In this document: piece by piece, positions 7,950-17,791 of the stretch
Layout of the letters: each line of letters starts with the position of its first letter
How positions within the stretch are numbered: the stretch's first letter is position 1
NCBI RefSeq assembly: GCF_004799345.1
Contig: NZ_SSMC01000001.1
Location: 496,001-560,000 of the forward strand
Direction: 5' to 3'
Length of the DNA: 64,000 bases
Origin: Robertkochia marina
Lineage (GTDB): Bacteria; Bacteroidota; Bacteroidia; Flavobacteriales; Flavobacteriaceae
Notes under the pieces: model-generated
Told to the model about the DNA's origin: nothing
Seen by the model: the letters and a program-made list of their open reading frames with translations, nothing else
The model's database searches: none
Made by a program: the position numbers and the translations under genes

Positions 7950-9533
7950 ATGCAACGATACCTTCTTGTTATTCTATGTTCTATATTCTCATTTACCACC
8001 AATGCTCAATCTGCTGAATCCCTGCACGATCAAGGGCCTTTTGAGCAACTGATCATCAGGGGGGTCACCCTGATCAACGGGAATGGGGCACCGCCCATGG
8101 GACCGGTTGATATTGTGATCGAGAAGAATATTATTACCGGCATTCACAATGTGGGGTATCCGGGCGTGACCATCAAAGACGAAGACCGTCCGCAACTTAA
8201 AGCAGGGGGACAAGAACTCGATTGTGAAGGCATGTACCTGTTACCGGGCTTCGTAGATATGCACGGACATATAGGAGGGGAAGCCCAGGGGGCCGACTGG
8301 GATTATGTATTTAAATTATGGATGGCCCACGGCGTAACCACGGTGAGAGAACCCGGGGGACGCGGACTTAAAGGGACCCTGGACCTTAAAAAGAAAAGTA
8401 AAAAGAACAGCATTGTTGCTCCCAGGGTATTCGCCTATACGGTTTTCGGCCAGGGAAGCGAAGAACCGATCAGCACTCCGGAAATGGCCCGGGAATGGGT
8501 ACGAGAGAACGCTAAAAATGGTGCTGATGGCGTTAAATTCTTTGGAGCTGCCCCTGAGATCATGCAGGCTGCCCTCGAAGAAAATAAAGCTCTTGGATTA
8601 GGTTCGGCCTGCCATCATGCCCAGCTCAACGTAGCAGGATGGAACGTATTGCATTCTGCCCGTGCCGGACTTACCAGTATGGAGCATTGGTATGGGTTGC
8701 CGGAAGCCCTGTTTACCGACAGAACCGTTCAGGACTACCCTTTAGATTATAACTACCAGAACGAACAACATCGTTTTGAAGAAGCCGGAAAGCTTTGGCA
8801 GCAGGCTGCCGAGCCTTATTCTGATCACTGGAACAAGGTCATGAACGAGCTGATCGACCTGGATTTTACCCTTGACCCTACCTTCAATATCTACGAAGCC
8901 AGCCGTGATCTGCAACGGGCCCGAAGGGCCGAATGGCACGAAGATTATACCCTGCCTTCCCTGTGGAAGTTTTACCAGCCCAGCATGGTGTCACACGGGT
9001 CCTATTGGCATTTTTGGGGCACCGAACAGGAGGTGGCCTGGAAGAAGAACTACCAGTTGTGGATGACCTTTGTAAATGAATACAAGAATCGCGGCGGTAG
9101 AGTGACCGTTGGCTCTGACTCCGGATTTATCTTTCAGCTATACGGCTTTGCCTATATCCGCGAAATGGAATTGCTGAGAGAGGCCGGTTTTCACCCCCTG
9201 GAGATCATCAAGGCCGCTACCCTAAGCGGGGCCGAAGCCCTGAAGATGGACGATAAGATCGGAACGGTAAGCATTGGTAAACTGGCCGACCTGGTCATTG
9301 TAGAAGAGAATCCGCTGGTAAACCTGAAGGTACTATACGGCACCGGAGCCATTAAACTTACGGAAGACAATGAGGTGGTACGTGTTGGCGGGGTCAAATA
9401 CACCATCAAAGACGGGGTGGTGTACGATGCAAAACAACTACTGAAGGATGTGAAAGATATGGTAGATAAAGCGAAGAAAGAAAAAGGTTTCGAAATAACA
9501 CAACCGGGTATCAATCCACAACACCAGCATTGA
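7950..9533 (+). CDS. Secreted amidohydrolase-superfamily protein (imidazolonepropionase-like)
   Basis: A 527-residue metal-dependent hydrolase with a Sec signal peptide (MQRYLLVILCSIFSFTTNAQ). The superfamily motifs are: metal-binding HxH (His105, His107 in FVDMHGHIGGE), a candidate carboxylated lysine in GVKFFG, further histidines in CHHAQ and MEHWYG, and the catalytic Asp in VGSDSGF. The C-terminal part (GKLADLVIVEENPL) closes the composite beta-sandwich usual for this superfamily. The frame is open up to a TTG at 7914; ATG 7950 is preferred for the signal peptide. Substrate unknown; periplasmic dipeptidase- or cyclic-amide-type hydrolases are possible. Confidence 0.88.
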   Translation: MQRYLLVILCSIFSFTTNAQSAESLHDQGPFEQLIIRGVTLINGNGAPPMGPVDIVIEKNIITGIHNVGYPGVTIKDEDRPQLKAGGQELDCEGMYLLPGFVDMHGHIGGEAQGADWDYVFKLWMAHGVTTVREPGGRGLKGTLDLKKKSKKNSIVAPRVFAYTVFGQGSEEPISTPEMAREWVRENAKNGADGVKFFGAAPEIMQAALEENKALGLGSACHHAQLNVAGWNVLHSARAGLTSMEHWYGLPEALFTDRTVQDYPLDYNYQNEQHRFEEAGKLWQQAAEPYSDHWNKVMNELIDLDFTLDPTFNIYEASRDLQRARRAEWHEDYTLPSLWKFYQPSMVSHGSYWHFWGTEQEVAWKKNYQLWMTFVNEYKNRGGRVTVGSDSGFIFQLYGFAYIREMELLREAGFHPLEIIKAATLSGAEALKMDDKIGTVSIGKLADLVIVEENPLVNLKVLYGTGAIKLTEDNEVVRVGGVKYTIKDGVVYDAKQLLKDVKDMVDKAKKEKGFEITQPGINPQHQH

Positions 9534-9589
9534 CAGCAGATCACTTAACAACTGCTAAACTTATATTAAACCTTCGTTAAACAGCTTTT

Positions 9590-9598
9590 TATCTTTTG
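9590..9598 (+). promoter_or_regulatory. Candidate -7 element upstream of the NAD-binding protein gene
   Basis: TATCTTTTG resembles TAnnTTTG with one extra T, 31 bases before the ATG at 9630. No clear -33 TTTG. Weak. Confidence 0.3.
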
Positions 9599-9629
9599 AC
9601 ACCTGCCGGAGTTACTGTATACTATTACT

Positions 9630-10271
9630 ATGGAACAAGTATTAGTAGCCGGTGCCACAGGCACCACAGGAAATATCATCATCAATATTTTAAAGCAATC
9701 TGAACATTTTACTCCGGTCGCCATGGTGCGAAAGGAGGAACAGGTGAAGGATTTCAAGGAAAAAGGAATAGAGGCCATTCTCGGAGACCTCTCCGGAAAG
9801 GTAGATCATGTTACCAAAAATATTGATAAGGTCATCTTCGCTGCAGGTTCTAAAGGAAAAGATGTAAAAGGCATTGATAAGGAAGGAGCCATAAAGCTTA
9901 TTGATGCTTCGATATCTGAAGGCGTTAAAAAGTTTGTCATGTTGAGTTCTATGGGAACCCAAGATCCACAATCGGTTCCAGAGCTGGAAGATTACTTAAA
10001 GGCGAAAAAAGCGGCTGATCACTATTTAATGAAGAGCAATATCTCTTACACCATTGTCAGGCCCGGATCTTTGACCAATAAAAAAGGGCAAGGAAAGATC
10101 GATTTAGAAAAATACCTGGACCGAAAAGGAGAGATCAGTCGCGAAGATGTAGCCCAAACCCTGGTTAAAGCCCTGGATACAGAAACGGCTAACAACCTGG
10201 CTTTTGAAATTCTCGAGGGTCATACGCCTGTTGAACAAGCCCTGAAACAAGCCCACGAAGTAGTGGCCTGA
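9630..10271 (+). CDS. NAD(P)-binding atypical SDR protein (NmrA/YwnB-like)
   Basis: A 213-residue cytosolic Rossmann protein. The N-terminal nucleotide-binding motif is GATGTTG (residues 8-14), followed by the family pattern AILGDLSG, VIFAAGSKG, VMLSSMGTQDP and the SYTIVRPGSLT motif that matches atypical SDR (NAD(P)H-binding, PF13460) proteins. The substrate is not known; members are flavin or biliverdin reductase-like enzymes or redox sensors. It is a single gene ended by a strong terminator. Confidence 0.88.
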   Translation: MEQVLVAGATGTTGNIIINILKQSEHFTPVAMVRKEEQVKDFKEKGIEAILGDLSGKVDHVTKNIDKVIFAAGSKGKDVKGIDKEGAIKLIDASISEGVKKFVMLSSMGTQDPQSVPELEDYLKAKKAADHYLMKSNISYTIVRPGSLTNKKGQGKIDLEKYLDRKGEISREDVAQTLVKALDTETANNLAFEILEGHTPVEQALKQAHEVVA

Positions 10272-10316
10272 ATACCGGGCGATGATTTCATTTCATCCTT
10301 TTGACAGTATTAGAAA

Positions 10317-10346
10317 AACAACCCGACTTTTATCGGGTTGTTTTTT
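10317..10346 (+). terminator. Rho-independent terminator
   Basis: Perfect 10-bp stem AACAACCCGA / TCGGGTTGTT around loop CTTTTA, followed by a T-run, 45 bases after the NAD-binding protein stop. Confidence 0.9.
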
Positions 10347-10502
10347 ATGTGAAAACCTCCGTATAAAACCCTTGAAATGATCTTACTCAATCGACTGAAT
10401 GACGGGGTAAATAATAAAATTCCTGATTATTTCCTATTCATGAGCACCATCATTGAATTACAACCCTTAATCACTGATATTCAGTAGTATAATTCAGTTG
10501 TC

Positions 10503-10904
10503 ATGAAAACATTTTTTCTATCACTCCTGTTCTTTATCGGATCATTTTACGGGACCGTGGCCCAGGTAATCGAAGAGGAAGAAACTCAAACCTCTCCGGA
10601 GCTATTCGATTTTCATACTAAGAAAAAGAAGCAGAACTTCACGGTTGCCTTTATTACACTAGGGGGTGGCACGGCCATGTTTTTAGGAGGCATGTCTCAA
10701 AATCTTGATAATTGTCTCTTTGACGATTGTAATGATGGCATGCCTTTGGCAATTTCCGGAGCAATAATCGGACTATCCAGTATTTACTTTTTTGAAAGGG
10801 GATTTTTTCACAAGAAAGAAGCCAAATTTCAGTTGCAATCGGGGGCCATTGGCCATAACAGAGAAGTCCGTTACTCGGGGCTTTCCATAACCATTGATCT
10901 CTGA
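10503..10904 (+). CDS. Small secreted or membrane protein of unknown function
   Basis: A 133-residue product that starts with a signal peptide (FFLSLLFFIGSFYGTVAQ). The mature part begins with an acidic stretch and has two hydrophobic glycine-rich segments (VAFITLGGGTAMFLGG and LAISGAIIGLSSIYFF), separated by a loop with two cysteines (NCLFDDC) that could form a disulfide. No family recognised. The ATG at 10503 directly follows AT-rich sequence; no operon partner. Confidence 0.65.
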   Translation: MKTFFLSLLFFIGSFYGTVAQVIEEEETQTSPELFDFHTKKKKQNFTVAFITLGGGTAMFLGGMSQNLDNCLFDDCNDGMPLAISGAIIGLSSIYFFERGFFHKKEAKFQLQSGAIGHNREVRYSGLSITIDL

Positions 10905-11180
10905 AATACCTCGTTGAAGAGCAAGAAACTGAATAGCTCCTATTGCAAATCCCAATAGCTAACTCTCCCTCTTTCATAGCTTAAAACAAACCCATTTTTT
11001 TAGTGCCATGAAGAAAAAATAAAAATTTTCGATTTTTTTATAGCTACTCAAACGTAATAGTAGGCATCATTCCGGAAGCCCAATTAAAACCTGCCTTTTG
11101 TCATGTTTTCAGGAAGATTTCACCCCTAGCTTAGAAGTCTCTAAGAAAGAAAAATTGAAGAATTCTAAAAATAAAGACCT

Positions 11181-13436
11181 ATGACAACTGCAACCCTGAC
11201 ACGCGAAGTTCAAAGAACGACTGAATTCAAAAAAGGGTATTGGAACAACACGATTAATGTAAGAGATTTCGTGGTTAAGAATATTACCCCATACCATGGC
11301 AATGATGAGTTTCTAACCGGGCCAACTGCCAAGACCCAGGCTTTATGGGATCGCTGTAAAGCCATTATGAAAGAAGAACGCAACCGCAACGGAGTTCTTG
11401 CGGTAGACACTCAAACCATATCGGGAGTTACCTCCCACAAGGCAGGCTATATTGCCAAAGAACTGGAGAGTATTGTAGGGCTTCAGACCGATGAGCCTTT
11501 AAAAAGAGCCATGAAGCCCTTTGGCGGATTCAAGGTGGTACAAAAGGCCCTGGAGGAGCTCGGGCTCGAGCCTTCTGAGAACATTACTGAATTATTCTCC
11601 AAATATGTAAAAACCCATAACGACGGAGTTTTTGACGCCTACAATGAAGAGATCAAACGCTTCCGGTCGCTTGGTATTGTAACAGGACTGCCTGACAACT
11701 ACGCCAGGGGAAGGATCATTGGCGATTACCGAAGGGTAGCCTTGTACGGGATCGATTTCCTGATCGCAGAAAAGAAAGATGACCTCAGCCAGATCACCGG
11801 CCCCATGAGCGATGCCGTTATTCGGCTCCGGGAGGAGGTATCTGAACAGATCCGCACCCTGAATGACATGAAGGTCATGGGGTCTTATTACGGACTCGAC
11901 CTGGGCAGACCTGCAGAAAATGCGAAAGAAGCTGTACAATGGACCTATATGGGCTACCTGGCTGCTGTAAAGGAACAGGACGGTGCTGCCATGTCGTTGG
12001 GTAATGTCTCTTCTTTCCTTGATATCTATATAGAACGCGACCTGCAGGCCGGGGTGATCACCGAAGCACAGGCCCAGGAATATATTGACCAGTTCGTGAT
12101 GAAACTTCGCCTGGTACGCCACCTGCGACCAGGGGCTTACGATGAGATCTTTGCCGGAGATCCTACCTGGGTAACCGAAGCCATTGGCGGCACCCTCAGA
12201 GATGGCCGTACCAAGGTTACGAAAACCTCTTTCAGGTTCCTTCAAACCCTTTACAACCTGGGGCCGTCTCCTGAACCCAATATCACGGTATTGTGGTCTT
12301 CAGATCTGCCAATAAACTTTAAGAAATATTGTTCAAGGGTGGCCATAGACACCTCTTCCATTCAGTTCGAGAACGACCGACTGATGCGTAAAAGCAGAGG
12401 ATCTGACGATTACGGAATTGCATGCTGTGTATCTTACCAGGAGATCGGAAAATCTATCCAGTTTTTCGGCGCCCGAACCAACCTGGCCAAAACCCTGTTG
12501 CTGGCCATTAACGGAGGGCGATGTGAAATTACCGGTAAAAAAATAATTAAGGGCATTCCGGATTACACCGATGAGGAACTTAATTATGTGAAGGTGATGT
12601 CGAATTTCCGCATTGCCATGAAAGAGATCGCCAGGGTATATAATGATTCGATGAACATCATTCATTATATGCATGACAAGTACTATTACGAAAAGGCTCA
12701 AATGGCCCTGATCGACACCAACCCTGAGATCAATATTGCCTACGGAATAGCCGGGTTGTCTATCGTTGCCGATTCCTTGTCGGCCATTAAGTACGCCAAG
12801 GTGAAGCCGGTTAGGAATGAGCAGGGGTTAACCACCGACTTTTTGATCAAAGGAGAATTTCCCGCCTACGGAAATGATGATGACCGGGTAGATTTTATTG
12901 CCAGGGATGTGGTGTCTATATTCAATAAGGAGCTGCAGAAATTAAAAGTTTATAAAGACGCCATCCCCAGCCTGTCTGTTCTGACCATTACCTCTAATGT
13001 GGTTTACGGAAAGAAAACCGGGGCCACCCCTGACGGACGTAAAAAGGGAGTTCCTTTTGCACCGGGTGCCAACCCCATGCACGGCAGAGACACCAATGGG
13101 GCCATAGCATCTTTAAACTCTGTATCGAAGATCAATTACGAGGACGCCCAGGATGGGATCTCCAATACGTTTTCTATCGTTCCCAAGTCACTCGGAAGCG
13201 ATAAAGGCAGACGTATTGACAACCTGATCATGATCCTGGACGGGTATTTTGCCAAGGGCGCTCACCATCTTAACGTGAATGTCCTTAATAAAGAAACCCT
13301 GCTCGATGCCATGGAACATCCTGAAGATCACCCTCAACTCACCATCAGAGTATCCGGTTATGCTGTTAATTTCATCAGATTGACCCGCGAACAACAAATG
13401 GAAGTGATCACAAGATCGTTCCACGAGTCCATGTAA
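11181..13436 (+). CDS. pflB: Pyruvate formate-lyase (formate C-acetyltransferase)
   Basis: Glycyl-radical enzyme that converts pyruvate plus CoA to acetyl-CoA plus formate in the anaerobic cytosol. The 751-residue protein has the adjacent catalytic cysteines Cys415-Cys416 ([11 protein letters not shown]) and the glycyl-radical loop RVSGYAVNF with Gly726 near the C-terminus, both in the expected positions for PflB (about 760 residues). The partner activase follows 70 bases downstream, and an OFA-family transporter follows that, so formate metabolism is encoded as a unit. Oxygen-sensitive; its presence argues for life under low oxygen. No signature of truncation. Confidence 0.98.
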   Translation: MTTATLTREVQRTTEFKKGYWNNTINVRDFVVKNITPYHGNDEFLTGPTAKTQALWDRCKAIMKEERNRNGVLAVDTQTISGVTSHKAGYIAKELESIVGLQTDEPLKRAMKPFGGFKVVQKALEELGLEPSENITELFSKYVKTHNDGVFDAYNEEIKRFRSLGIVTGLPDNYARGRIIGDYRRVALYGIDFLIAEKKDDLSQITGPMSDAVIRLREEVSEQIRTLNDMKVMGSYYGLDLGRPAENAKEAVQWTYMGYLAAVKEQDGAAMSLGNVSSFLDIYIERDLQAGVITEAQAQEYIDQFVMKLRLVRHLRPGAYDEIFAGDPTWVTEAIGGTLRDGRTKVTKTSFRFLQTLYNLGPSPEPNITVLWSSDLPINFKKYCSRVAIDTSSIQFENDRLMRKSRGSDDYGIACCVSYQEIGKSIQFFGARTNLAKTLLLAINGGRCEITGKKIIKGIPDYTDEELNYVKVMSNFRIAMKEIARVYNDSMNIIHYMHDKYYYEKAQMALIDTNPEINIAYGIAGLSIVADSLSAIKYAKVKPVRNEQGLTTDFLIKGEFPAYGNDDDRVDFIARDVVSIFNKELQKLKVYKDAIPSLSVLTITSNVVYGKKTGATPDGRKKGVPFAPGANPMHGRDTNGAIASLNSVSKINYEDAQDGISNTFSIVPKSLGSDKGRRIDNLIMILDGYFAKGAHHLNVNVLNKETLLDAMEHPEDHPQLTIRVSGYAVNFIRLTREQQMEVITRSFHESM

Positions 13437-13449
13437 TTTTATTTTGATC

Positions 13450-13491
13450 GGTGCCCGGGTATTTTTCAGGAATAATCGGGCACCTTAATTT
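13450..13491 (+). terminator. Hairpin between pflB and pflA (attenuator or weak terminator)
   Basis: Perfect 8-bp stem GGTGCCCG (13450-13457) / CGGGCACC (13477-13484) followed by TTAATTTTT. The 19-base loop and the interrupted T-run make partial termination more likely than complete termination; it would set pflA below pflB or protect the pflB transcript end. Confidence 0.6.
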
Positions 13492-13506
13492 TTAAATCTC
13501 AACACC

Positions 13507-14253
13507 ATGCACTATCCGGAAAACGACCTTGTCGTTCATTCTATTGAATCATTCGGCACCCATGACGGTCCGGGGATCCGCCTGGTGATCTTTCTACAGG
13601 GGTGTAAACTAAAATGCCAATACTGTCACAACCCTGACACCATAGCTACCCACGGAGGGAAAGTGTACAATGTTGACGCCCTGGTGGAGAAGGCCATTAA
13701 AATGAAACCCTATTTCGGAGAAACCGGAGGGGTCACCGTTTCCGGCGGAGAACCACTTTTGCAGGCAAAAGCCCTGATCCCCCTGTTCAGAAGACTAAAG
13801 GCCGAAGGCATTCATACCAATATTGACACCAACGGAAGGATCCTGAATCATTTTACTGACGAGCTTACCGAAATGGCCGACCTTGTAATGCTCGACATCA
13901 AACATGTGCGGGAAGAAGGCTTTCAGGAAATTACAGGAGAAAAGAACAAAGACCTTAGCCTGGAATATGCCGCCCGCAGGGAAGCTTCAGGAAAACCCTT
14001 GTGGCTTCGTTATGTACTGATCCCCGAAATAACAGGCCAACCGGAATTACTTCATGAACTGGGACAGCATTTTAAAGAGTATCGGAGCATTGAAAAAATT
14101 GAACTTCAGCCTTATCACAAGCTTGGCATTCATAAGTGGGAGGCTTTAGGATGGGAATACCCCATACCCCATGCGCGTGAAAACACTCCGGAGGAGATCG
14201 GGGAAGCAGTGAACATACTGAGAGAATATTTTAAAGAGGTACATGTAAACTAA
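13507..14253 (+). CDS. pflA: Pyruvate formate-lyase activating enzyme (radical SAM)
   Basis: Radical-SAM activase that makes the glycyl radical on PflB. The 248-residue protein has the 4Fe-4S motif C-x3-C-x2-C at Cys33, Cys37 and Cys40 (GCKLKCQYCHNPD), the SAM-contact motif GGVTVSGGEPLLQ, and IDTNGRI and LDIKHV typical of the family. Length fits PflA (about 245). It lies directly after pflB and 11 bases before an OFA transporter. Confidence 0.97.
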   Translation: MHYPENDLVVHSIESFGTHDGPGIRLVIFLQGCKLKCQYCHNPDTIATHGGKVYNVDALVEKAIKMKPYFGETGGVTVSGGEPLLQAKALIPLFRRLKAEGIHTNIDTNGRILNHFTDELTEMADLVMLDIKHVREEGFQEITGEKNKDLSLEYAARREASGKPLWLRYVLIPEITGQPELLHELGQHFKEYRSIEKIELQPYHKLGIHKWEALGWEYPIPHARENTPEEIGEAVNILREYFKEVHVN

Positions 14254-14264
14254 AAACACCCCAA

Positions 14265-15548
14265 ATGCCTGAACTTCAAAAAATCATAAAAAATCGCTGG
14301 TTGATCGCTGCATCTGCCATAGGTATTCACCTTTCCATCGGATCGATCTATGCCTACTCGGTAATGACCAACCCTGTTAAGGACATATTTTCAACCGATG
14401 CAGCAGCCATTAAATGGGCCTTTAAGCTGGCTATCCTGTTTCTCGGACTCACCACTACCTTTCTGGGAAAATGGGTGGAAGAACAGGGCCCGAAAAAGAG
14501 CGGAATTGCGGCCGGACTTTTTTACGGAACAGGAATCCTTGGCGCCGGGCTTGGCGTGCACCTGCAATCGCTCCCCCTATTCTACCTTAGCTATGGAGTA
14601 CTGGGCGGTATCGGGCTCGGAATCGGCTATATGGCGCCCATCAGCACCCTGGTCAAATGGTTCCCCGACCGTAAGGGACTCGCTACCGGGCTGGCCATTA
14701 TGGGCTTCGGCTTTTCGGCATTGCTTTTCGGGCCACTGATGCAAGGTCTTTTTGAGCAGGTGGGAGTAGCCAAAGCCTTCTTTATCCTGGGATTGCTATA
14801 CGCTTCCGTCATCATACTATCTTCCCTTTACCTGTCTTACCCTCCTGCCGACTACCTTCCGAAAGGATTTCATCCTGAAAAGGTTATTTCAGCCCAGGTA
14901 AATACAGATAGTATTAACAGCCCCGACGCGGCCCTTAAAACCCATCGTTTTTGGTTTCTGTGGACACTGATGTTCATTAATATCGCCTCCGGTATTGCCC
15001 TGATATCAGCAGCGAGTCCGTTAATGCAGGAGGCTTTACACTTTTCTCCTTTAAAGGCTGCTGCCATGGTTGGCATTATAGGTGTATTTAACGGCTTAGG
15101 GCGTATTTTCTGGTCAAGCCTATCCGATTACACGGGCAGGCTCCCCACCTTTATTTTCTTTTTCCTCTTCCAGTCCCTCGCCTTTTACCTGCTACCGAAT
15201 ACAGGCGCAGATTGGACTTTCCTACTGCTATTGTTCGTGATCGTGTCTATGTACGGAGGGGGATTTGCCATCTTGCCGGCCTTTGTAAGCGATCTTTTCG
15301 GGGTAAAACATATGGGGGTTATTAATGGCCGGGTATTATCATCATGGGCCCTGGCCGGGATCGCCGGCCCTACCCTTTATGATATCGTAAAGGCAGAAAC
15401 CGGATCTATACAGACCACCCTGGGAGTGTTCTCTGTTATGCTGATGGCAGCCCTGGGCATTGCACTTCTTATGTGGTTCAAGGTTAGAAAAACCAGGGGT
15501 GATAAAGTAAAACATCTATTTTCACCGAAACTGGAGAACGTGGGTTGA
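14265..15548 (+). CDS. OFA-family MFS transporter, probable formate/organic anion carrier
   Basis: A 427-residue, roughly 12-helix major facilitator. The N-terminus (WLIAASAIGIHLSIGSIYAYSV) and the phrase YGVLGGIGLGIGYMAPISTLVKWFPDRKGLATG match the oxalate/formate antiporter (OFA) family, with a second-half signature GVFNGLGRIFWSSLSDYTGR. Because it is the third gene of a pflB-pflA operon, formate (or a related monocarboxylate) export is a reasonable inference; the substrate is not fixed by sequence, and other OFA members carry oxalate, lactate or pyruvate. No FocA-type channel gene is near. Confidence 0.88.
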   Translation: MPELQKIIKNRWLIAASAIGIHLSIGSIYAYSVMTNPVKDIFSTDAAAIKWAFKLAILFLGLTTTFLGKWVEEQGPKKSGIAAGLFYGTGILGAGLGVHLQSLPLFYLSYGVLGGIGLGIGYMAPISTLVKWFPDRKGLATGLAIMGFGFSALLFGPLMQGLFEQVGVAKAFFILGLLYASVIILSSLYLSYPPADYLPKGFHPEKVISAQVNTDSINSPDAALKTHRFWFLWTLMFINIASGIALISAASPLMQEALHFSPLKAAAMVGIIGVFNGLGRIFWSSLSDYTGRLPTFIFFFLFQSLAFYLLPNTGADWTFLLLLFVIVSMYGGGFAILPAFVSDLFGVKHMGVINGRVLSSWALAGIAGPTLYDIVKAETGSIQTTLGVFSVMLMAALGIALLMWFKVRKTRGDKVKHLFSPKLENVG

Positions 15549-15680
15549 GGGTCTAAGGGTTAAGAGTTAAGGGTTAAGGGGTTAAGGAGTGAAGAGGCAA
15601 ACCTGCCATCCCTTCGGGAGGAATTCCTGCCGCCAGGCAGGGGAGCAAAGAGGCGACGGAGTGAACAGGCAAAGGGTTAA
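15549..15680. repeat. Intergenic repeat mosaic after the pfl operon
   Basis: Starts with degenerate tandem units of GGGTTAAG (15551-15582), then a directly repeated 16-mer GGAGTGAAGAGGCAAA (about 15585) and GGAGTGAACAGGCAAA (about 15659), and between them the palindrome CCTGCC-GCCA-GGCAGG (15626-15641) and a small TCCC-TTC-GGGA hairpin. No coding content. Similar palindromes occur at 57307 and, degenerated, near 55690. Confidence 0.7.
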
Positions 15681-15842
15681 AACGGGGAATAATCGTCTTT
15701 GCAAGGTTTATTTTCCTATATTTAACAGACTTCCAGCTATATGCGTTGGAATTTTTGATTTTGATCTTCTCCCATTCCTCTGCAAAAAAGCTTCATTAGG
15801 CTTTTTAGACATTATTCAGGAACCAATTAATTAATACCACTC

Positions 15843-17231
15843 ATGGAAACCCACGCCAAACAAAACCCGGCTCCGGTAAAAGATAAAGACCGGATCAGGG
15901 TACTCGATGCCATTCGGGGTATTGCTCTTTTAGGTATTCTTTTAATGAATATTTACATAGGCGGAAATTACGGAGGAGTCGAATACAATCAAACACTGAT
16001 AGCAAACACTACCGGCCCGAATTTTATAACCACCGTAATAATCAGTATATTTTTTGAAGGTAAGATGAGGGCTTTGTTCTGCATGCTCTTTGGTGCCGGA
16101 CTCATGCTTTATATTTTACAGAAAAAAAACCCGGAAAACCCCAAAGGGCTCTGGAAACTATACTACTCCCGCATGTTTTGGCTGCTGATTTTCGGGTTAT
16201 TCAATGCCTATATATTGCTGTTCTACTACGACATCCTTTATTCTTATGCTGTTGCCGGAATGATCGTTTTCTTAATGCGCTACCTGAAACCAGGAATGAA
16301 AACCCTGATCCTTCCTATATTCATTCTTATCGGGCTGATAACAGATAATGTCATGTACCGAAGCGATCGGGAAACACGATTAACCTACCTGGAAGCTACC
16401 GCCCTGCAAGAGAAAGGTGAAGAAATAACTCCTGAACAAACAGAGGCTATAGAGGCCTGGGAAGAGATCTATGCCGACATGGATTTTTCGGGAGAAAAAA
16501 GGGATGAAAATACAGAAAAATTGAAATCAGGCTATCTCGATGTCGCTTCAGTCACCTATGAGCGCTCCTTCGAGGGACAGACCAAATACCTATTGTTTCT
16601 TTTGACAGATCAAATTCCACTGATGCTATTAGGTATGGCCTTATTACAATGGGGATTCTTTACCGGGCGCTGGAAGAAAAAATGGTACCTCTACACTTTG
16701 GTCATAGGGTATTTGGTGGGCTTCCCGATAGCCATTAATAACATATACACTGATCTGTATATTTTCAACAGTGAGGAAGCTTTCATGAACTTTATTGATA
16801 ATAACCCATTTATCTGGTTCGAATTGAATTACCAGGTGCAGCGTATTTTTCTGGTGATGGGCCATGTTTCCCTGATCGTGCTGTTGCACAAGGCCAATGT
16901 ATTCTCATGGCTGCTCCGAAGGCTTGAAGCCGTAGGCCAAATGGCTTTGACCAACTATCTTATGCAATCGGTATTGGTTACCTTTTTCTTTTTTGGGTAC
17001 GGACTTAATTATTTTGACGAACTCGAGTTCTACCAGCTTTATTACGTAGTAGGTGTTATATGGATATTGCAGATCGCCTACAGTCCGATCTGGTTGCGAT
17101 ACTACCGCTTCGGGCCCTGTGAATGGTTGTGGAGAAGCCTTACTTATTGGCGTAAAATGCCTTTTAAAAGGTCAACCCCGGGAATCGTGGCTATGCCGGG
17201 GCAGCCGTTACAGGTAAAGAGCGACAAATAA
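15843..17231 (+). CDS. DUF418 membrane protein (YeiB-like)
   Basis: A 462-residue integral membrane protein with a conserved N-terminal motif IRVLDAIRGIALLGILLMNI, several transmembrane segments, a charged soluble loop near residues 170-245 (rich in E and K) and the C-terminal DUF418 domain ending FGPCEWLWRSLTYWRKMPFKR, which is diagnostic. Family function is unknown, with suggestions of small-molecule transport or acyl transfer. It stands alone after the repeat region; the gap before it (15681-15842) shows no other gene. Confidence 0.9.
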   Translation: METHAKQNPAPVKDKDRIRVLDAIRGIALLGILLMNIYIGGNYGGVEYNQTLIANTTGPNFITTVIISIFFEGKMRALFCMLFGAGLMLYILQKKNPENPKGLWKLYYSRMFWLLIFGLFNAYILLFYYDILYSYAVAGMIVFLMRYLKPGMKTLILPIFILIGLITDNVMYRSDRETRLTYLEATALQEKGEEITPEQTEAIEAWEEIYADMDFSGEKRDENTEKLKSGYLDVASVTYERSFEGQTKYLLFLLTDQIPLMLLGMALLQWGFFTGRWKKKWYLYTLVIGYLVGFPIAINNIYTDLYIFNSEEAFMNFIDNNPFIWFELNYQVQRIFLVMGHVSLIVLLHKANVFSWLLRRLEAVGQMALTNYLMQSVLVTFFFFGYGLNYFDELEFYQLYYVVGVIWILQIAYSPIWLRYYRFGPCEWLWRSLTYWRKMPFKRSTPGIVAMPGQPLQVKSDK

Positions 17232-17299
17232 CCTGACCCTGTTGACCTCCACAGGAAAAGTAGGTAACATAGGTTACTGTAGGCCACCTGGTTGCAACT

Positions 17300-17307
17300 T
17301 ATCTTTG
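17300..17307 (+). promoter_or_regulatory. -7 promoter element of the thioredoxin gene
   Basis: TATCTTTG, exact match to TAnnTTTG, 22 bases before the ATG at 17329. It supports that start and a short leader. Confidence 0.6.
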
Positions 17308-17328
17308 TACCATCAAAATGTCATAAAT

Positions 17329-17691
17329 ATGCCAACAGTACAATTAACTGCTGAAAAATTCAGAGAAGAGATATTCGATTATACCGCAGAAAAAGAGTGG
17401 AAGTTCAAGGGTGACAAACCCGCCATTATAGATTTTTATGCCGATTGGTGTGGCCCGTGTAAAATGGTAGCCCCAATATTGGAAGAATTAAGCAATGAGC
17501 ATCCGGAGATCACCATTTATAAGCTGGATACTGAGAAAGAACAGGAATTATCAGCCGCGTTTGGGATCAGAAGTATTCCGAGCCTCTTGTTCATCCCGAT
17601 GGATCGCCAGCCGATGATGCAGGCCGGAGCCTTGCCAAAGCATGCGCTTAAGGAGGTTATTGAAAAAGAACTTTTAAACACTGTTTCCTAG
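17329..17691 (+). CDS. trxA: Thioredoxin
   Basis: A 120-residue cytosolic thioredoxin with the active-site motif WCGPC (Cys41, Cys44), the preceding AIIDFYAD strand, and the cis-Pro region GIRSIPSLLF. The N-terminus is a little longer than in Escherichia coli TrxA. An open frame extends upstream to 17242, but the promoter element at 17300 and the ATG at 17329 set the start. It reduces protein disulfides; the gene symbol follows sequence type, and other thioredoxin copies probably exist in the genome. Confidence 0.93.
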   Translation: MPTVQLTAEKFREEIFDYTAEKEWKFKGDKPAIIDFYADWCGPCKMVAPILEELSNEHPEITIYKLDTEKEQELSAAFGIRSIPSLLFIPMDRQPMMQAGALPKHALKEVIEKELLNTVS

Positions 17692-17713
17692 ATTACTATC
17701 AATTCAAAATCAG

Positions 17714-17742
17714 AAAACCGGGGCAAATGCCCCGGTTTTTTT
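17714..17742. terminator. Bidirectional rho-independent terminator
   Basis: 11-bp stem AAAACCGGGGC / GCCCCGGTTTT with loop AAAT and flanking A- and T-runs. It lies between the convergent thioredoxin and GH30 genes and can serve both. Confidence 0.92.
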
Positions 17743-17791
17743 GTTTTTATCTCAATGCTGTTTTAATCTATGAAATGAATTACACATTGTA

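Noticed and set aside
15589-15834. An 81-codon plus-strand frame in the repeat gap
   Set aside because: It runs through the GGTTAAG and palindrome sequences and has no homology-like motif or promoter.
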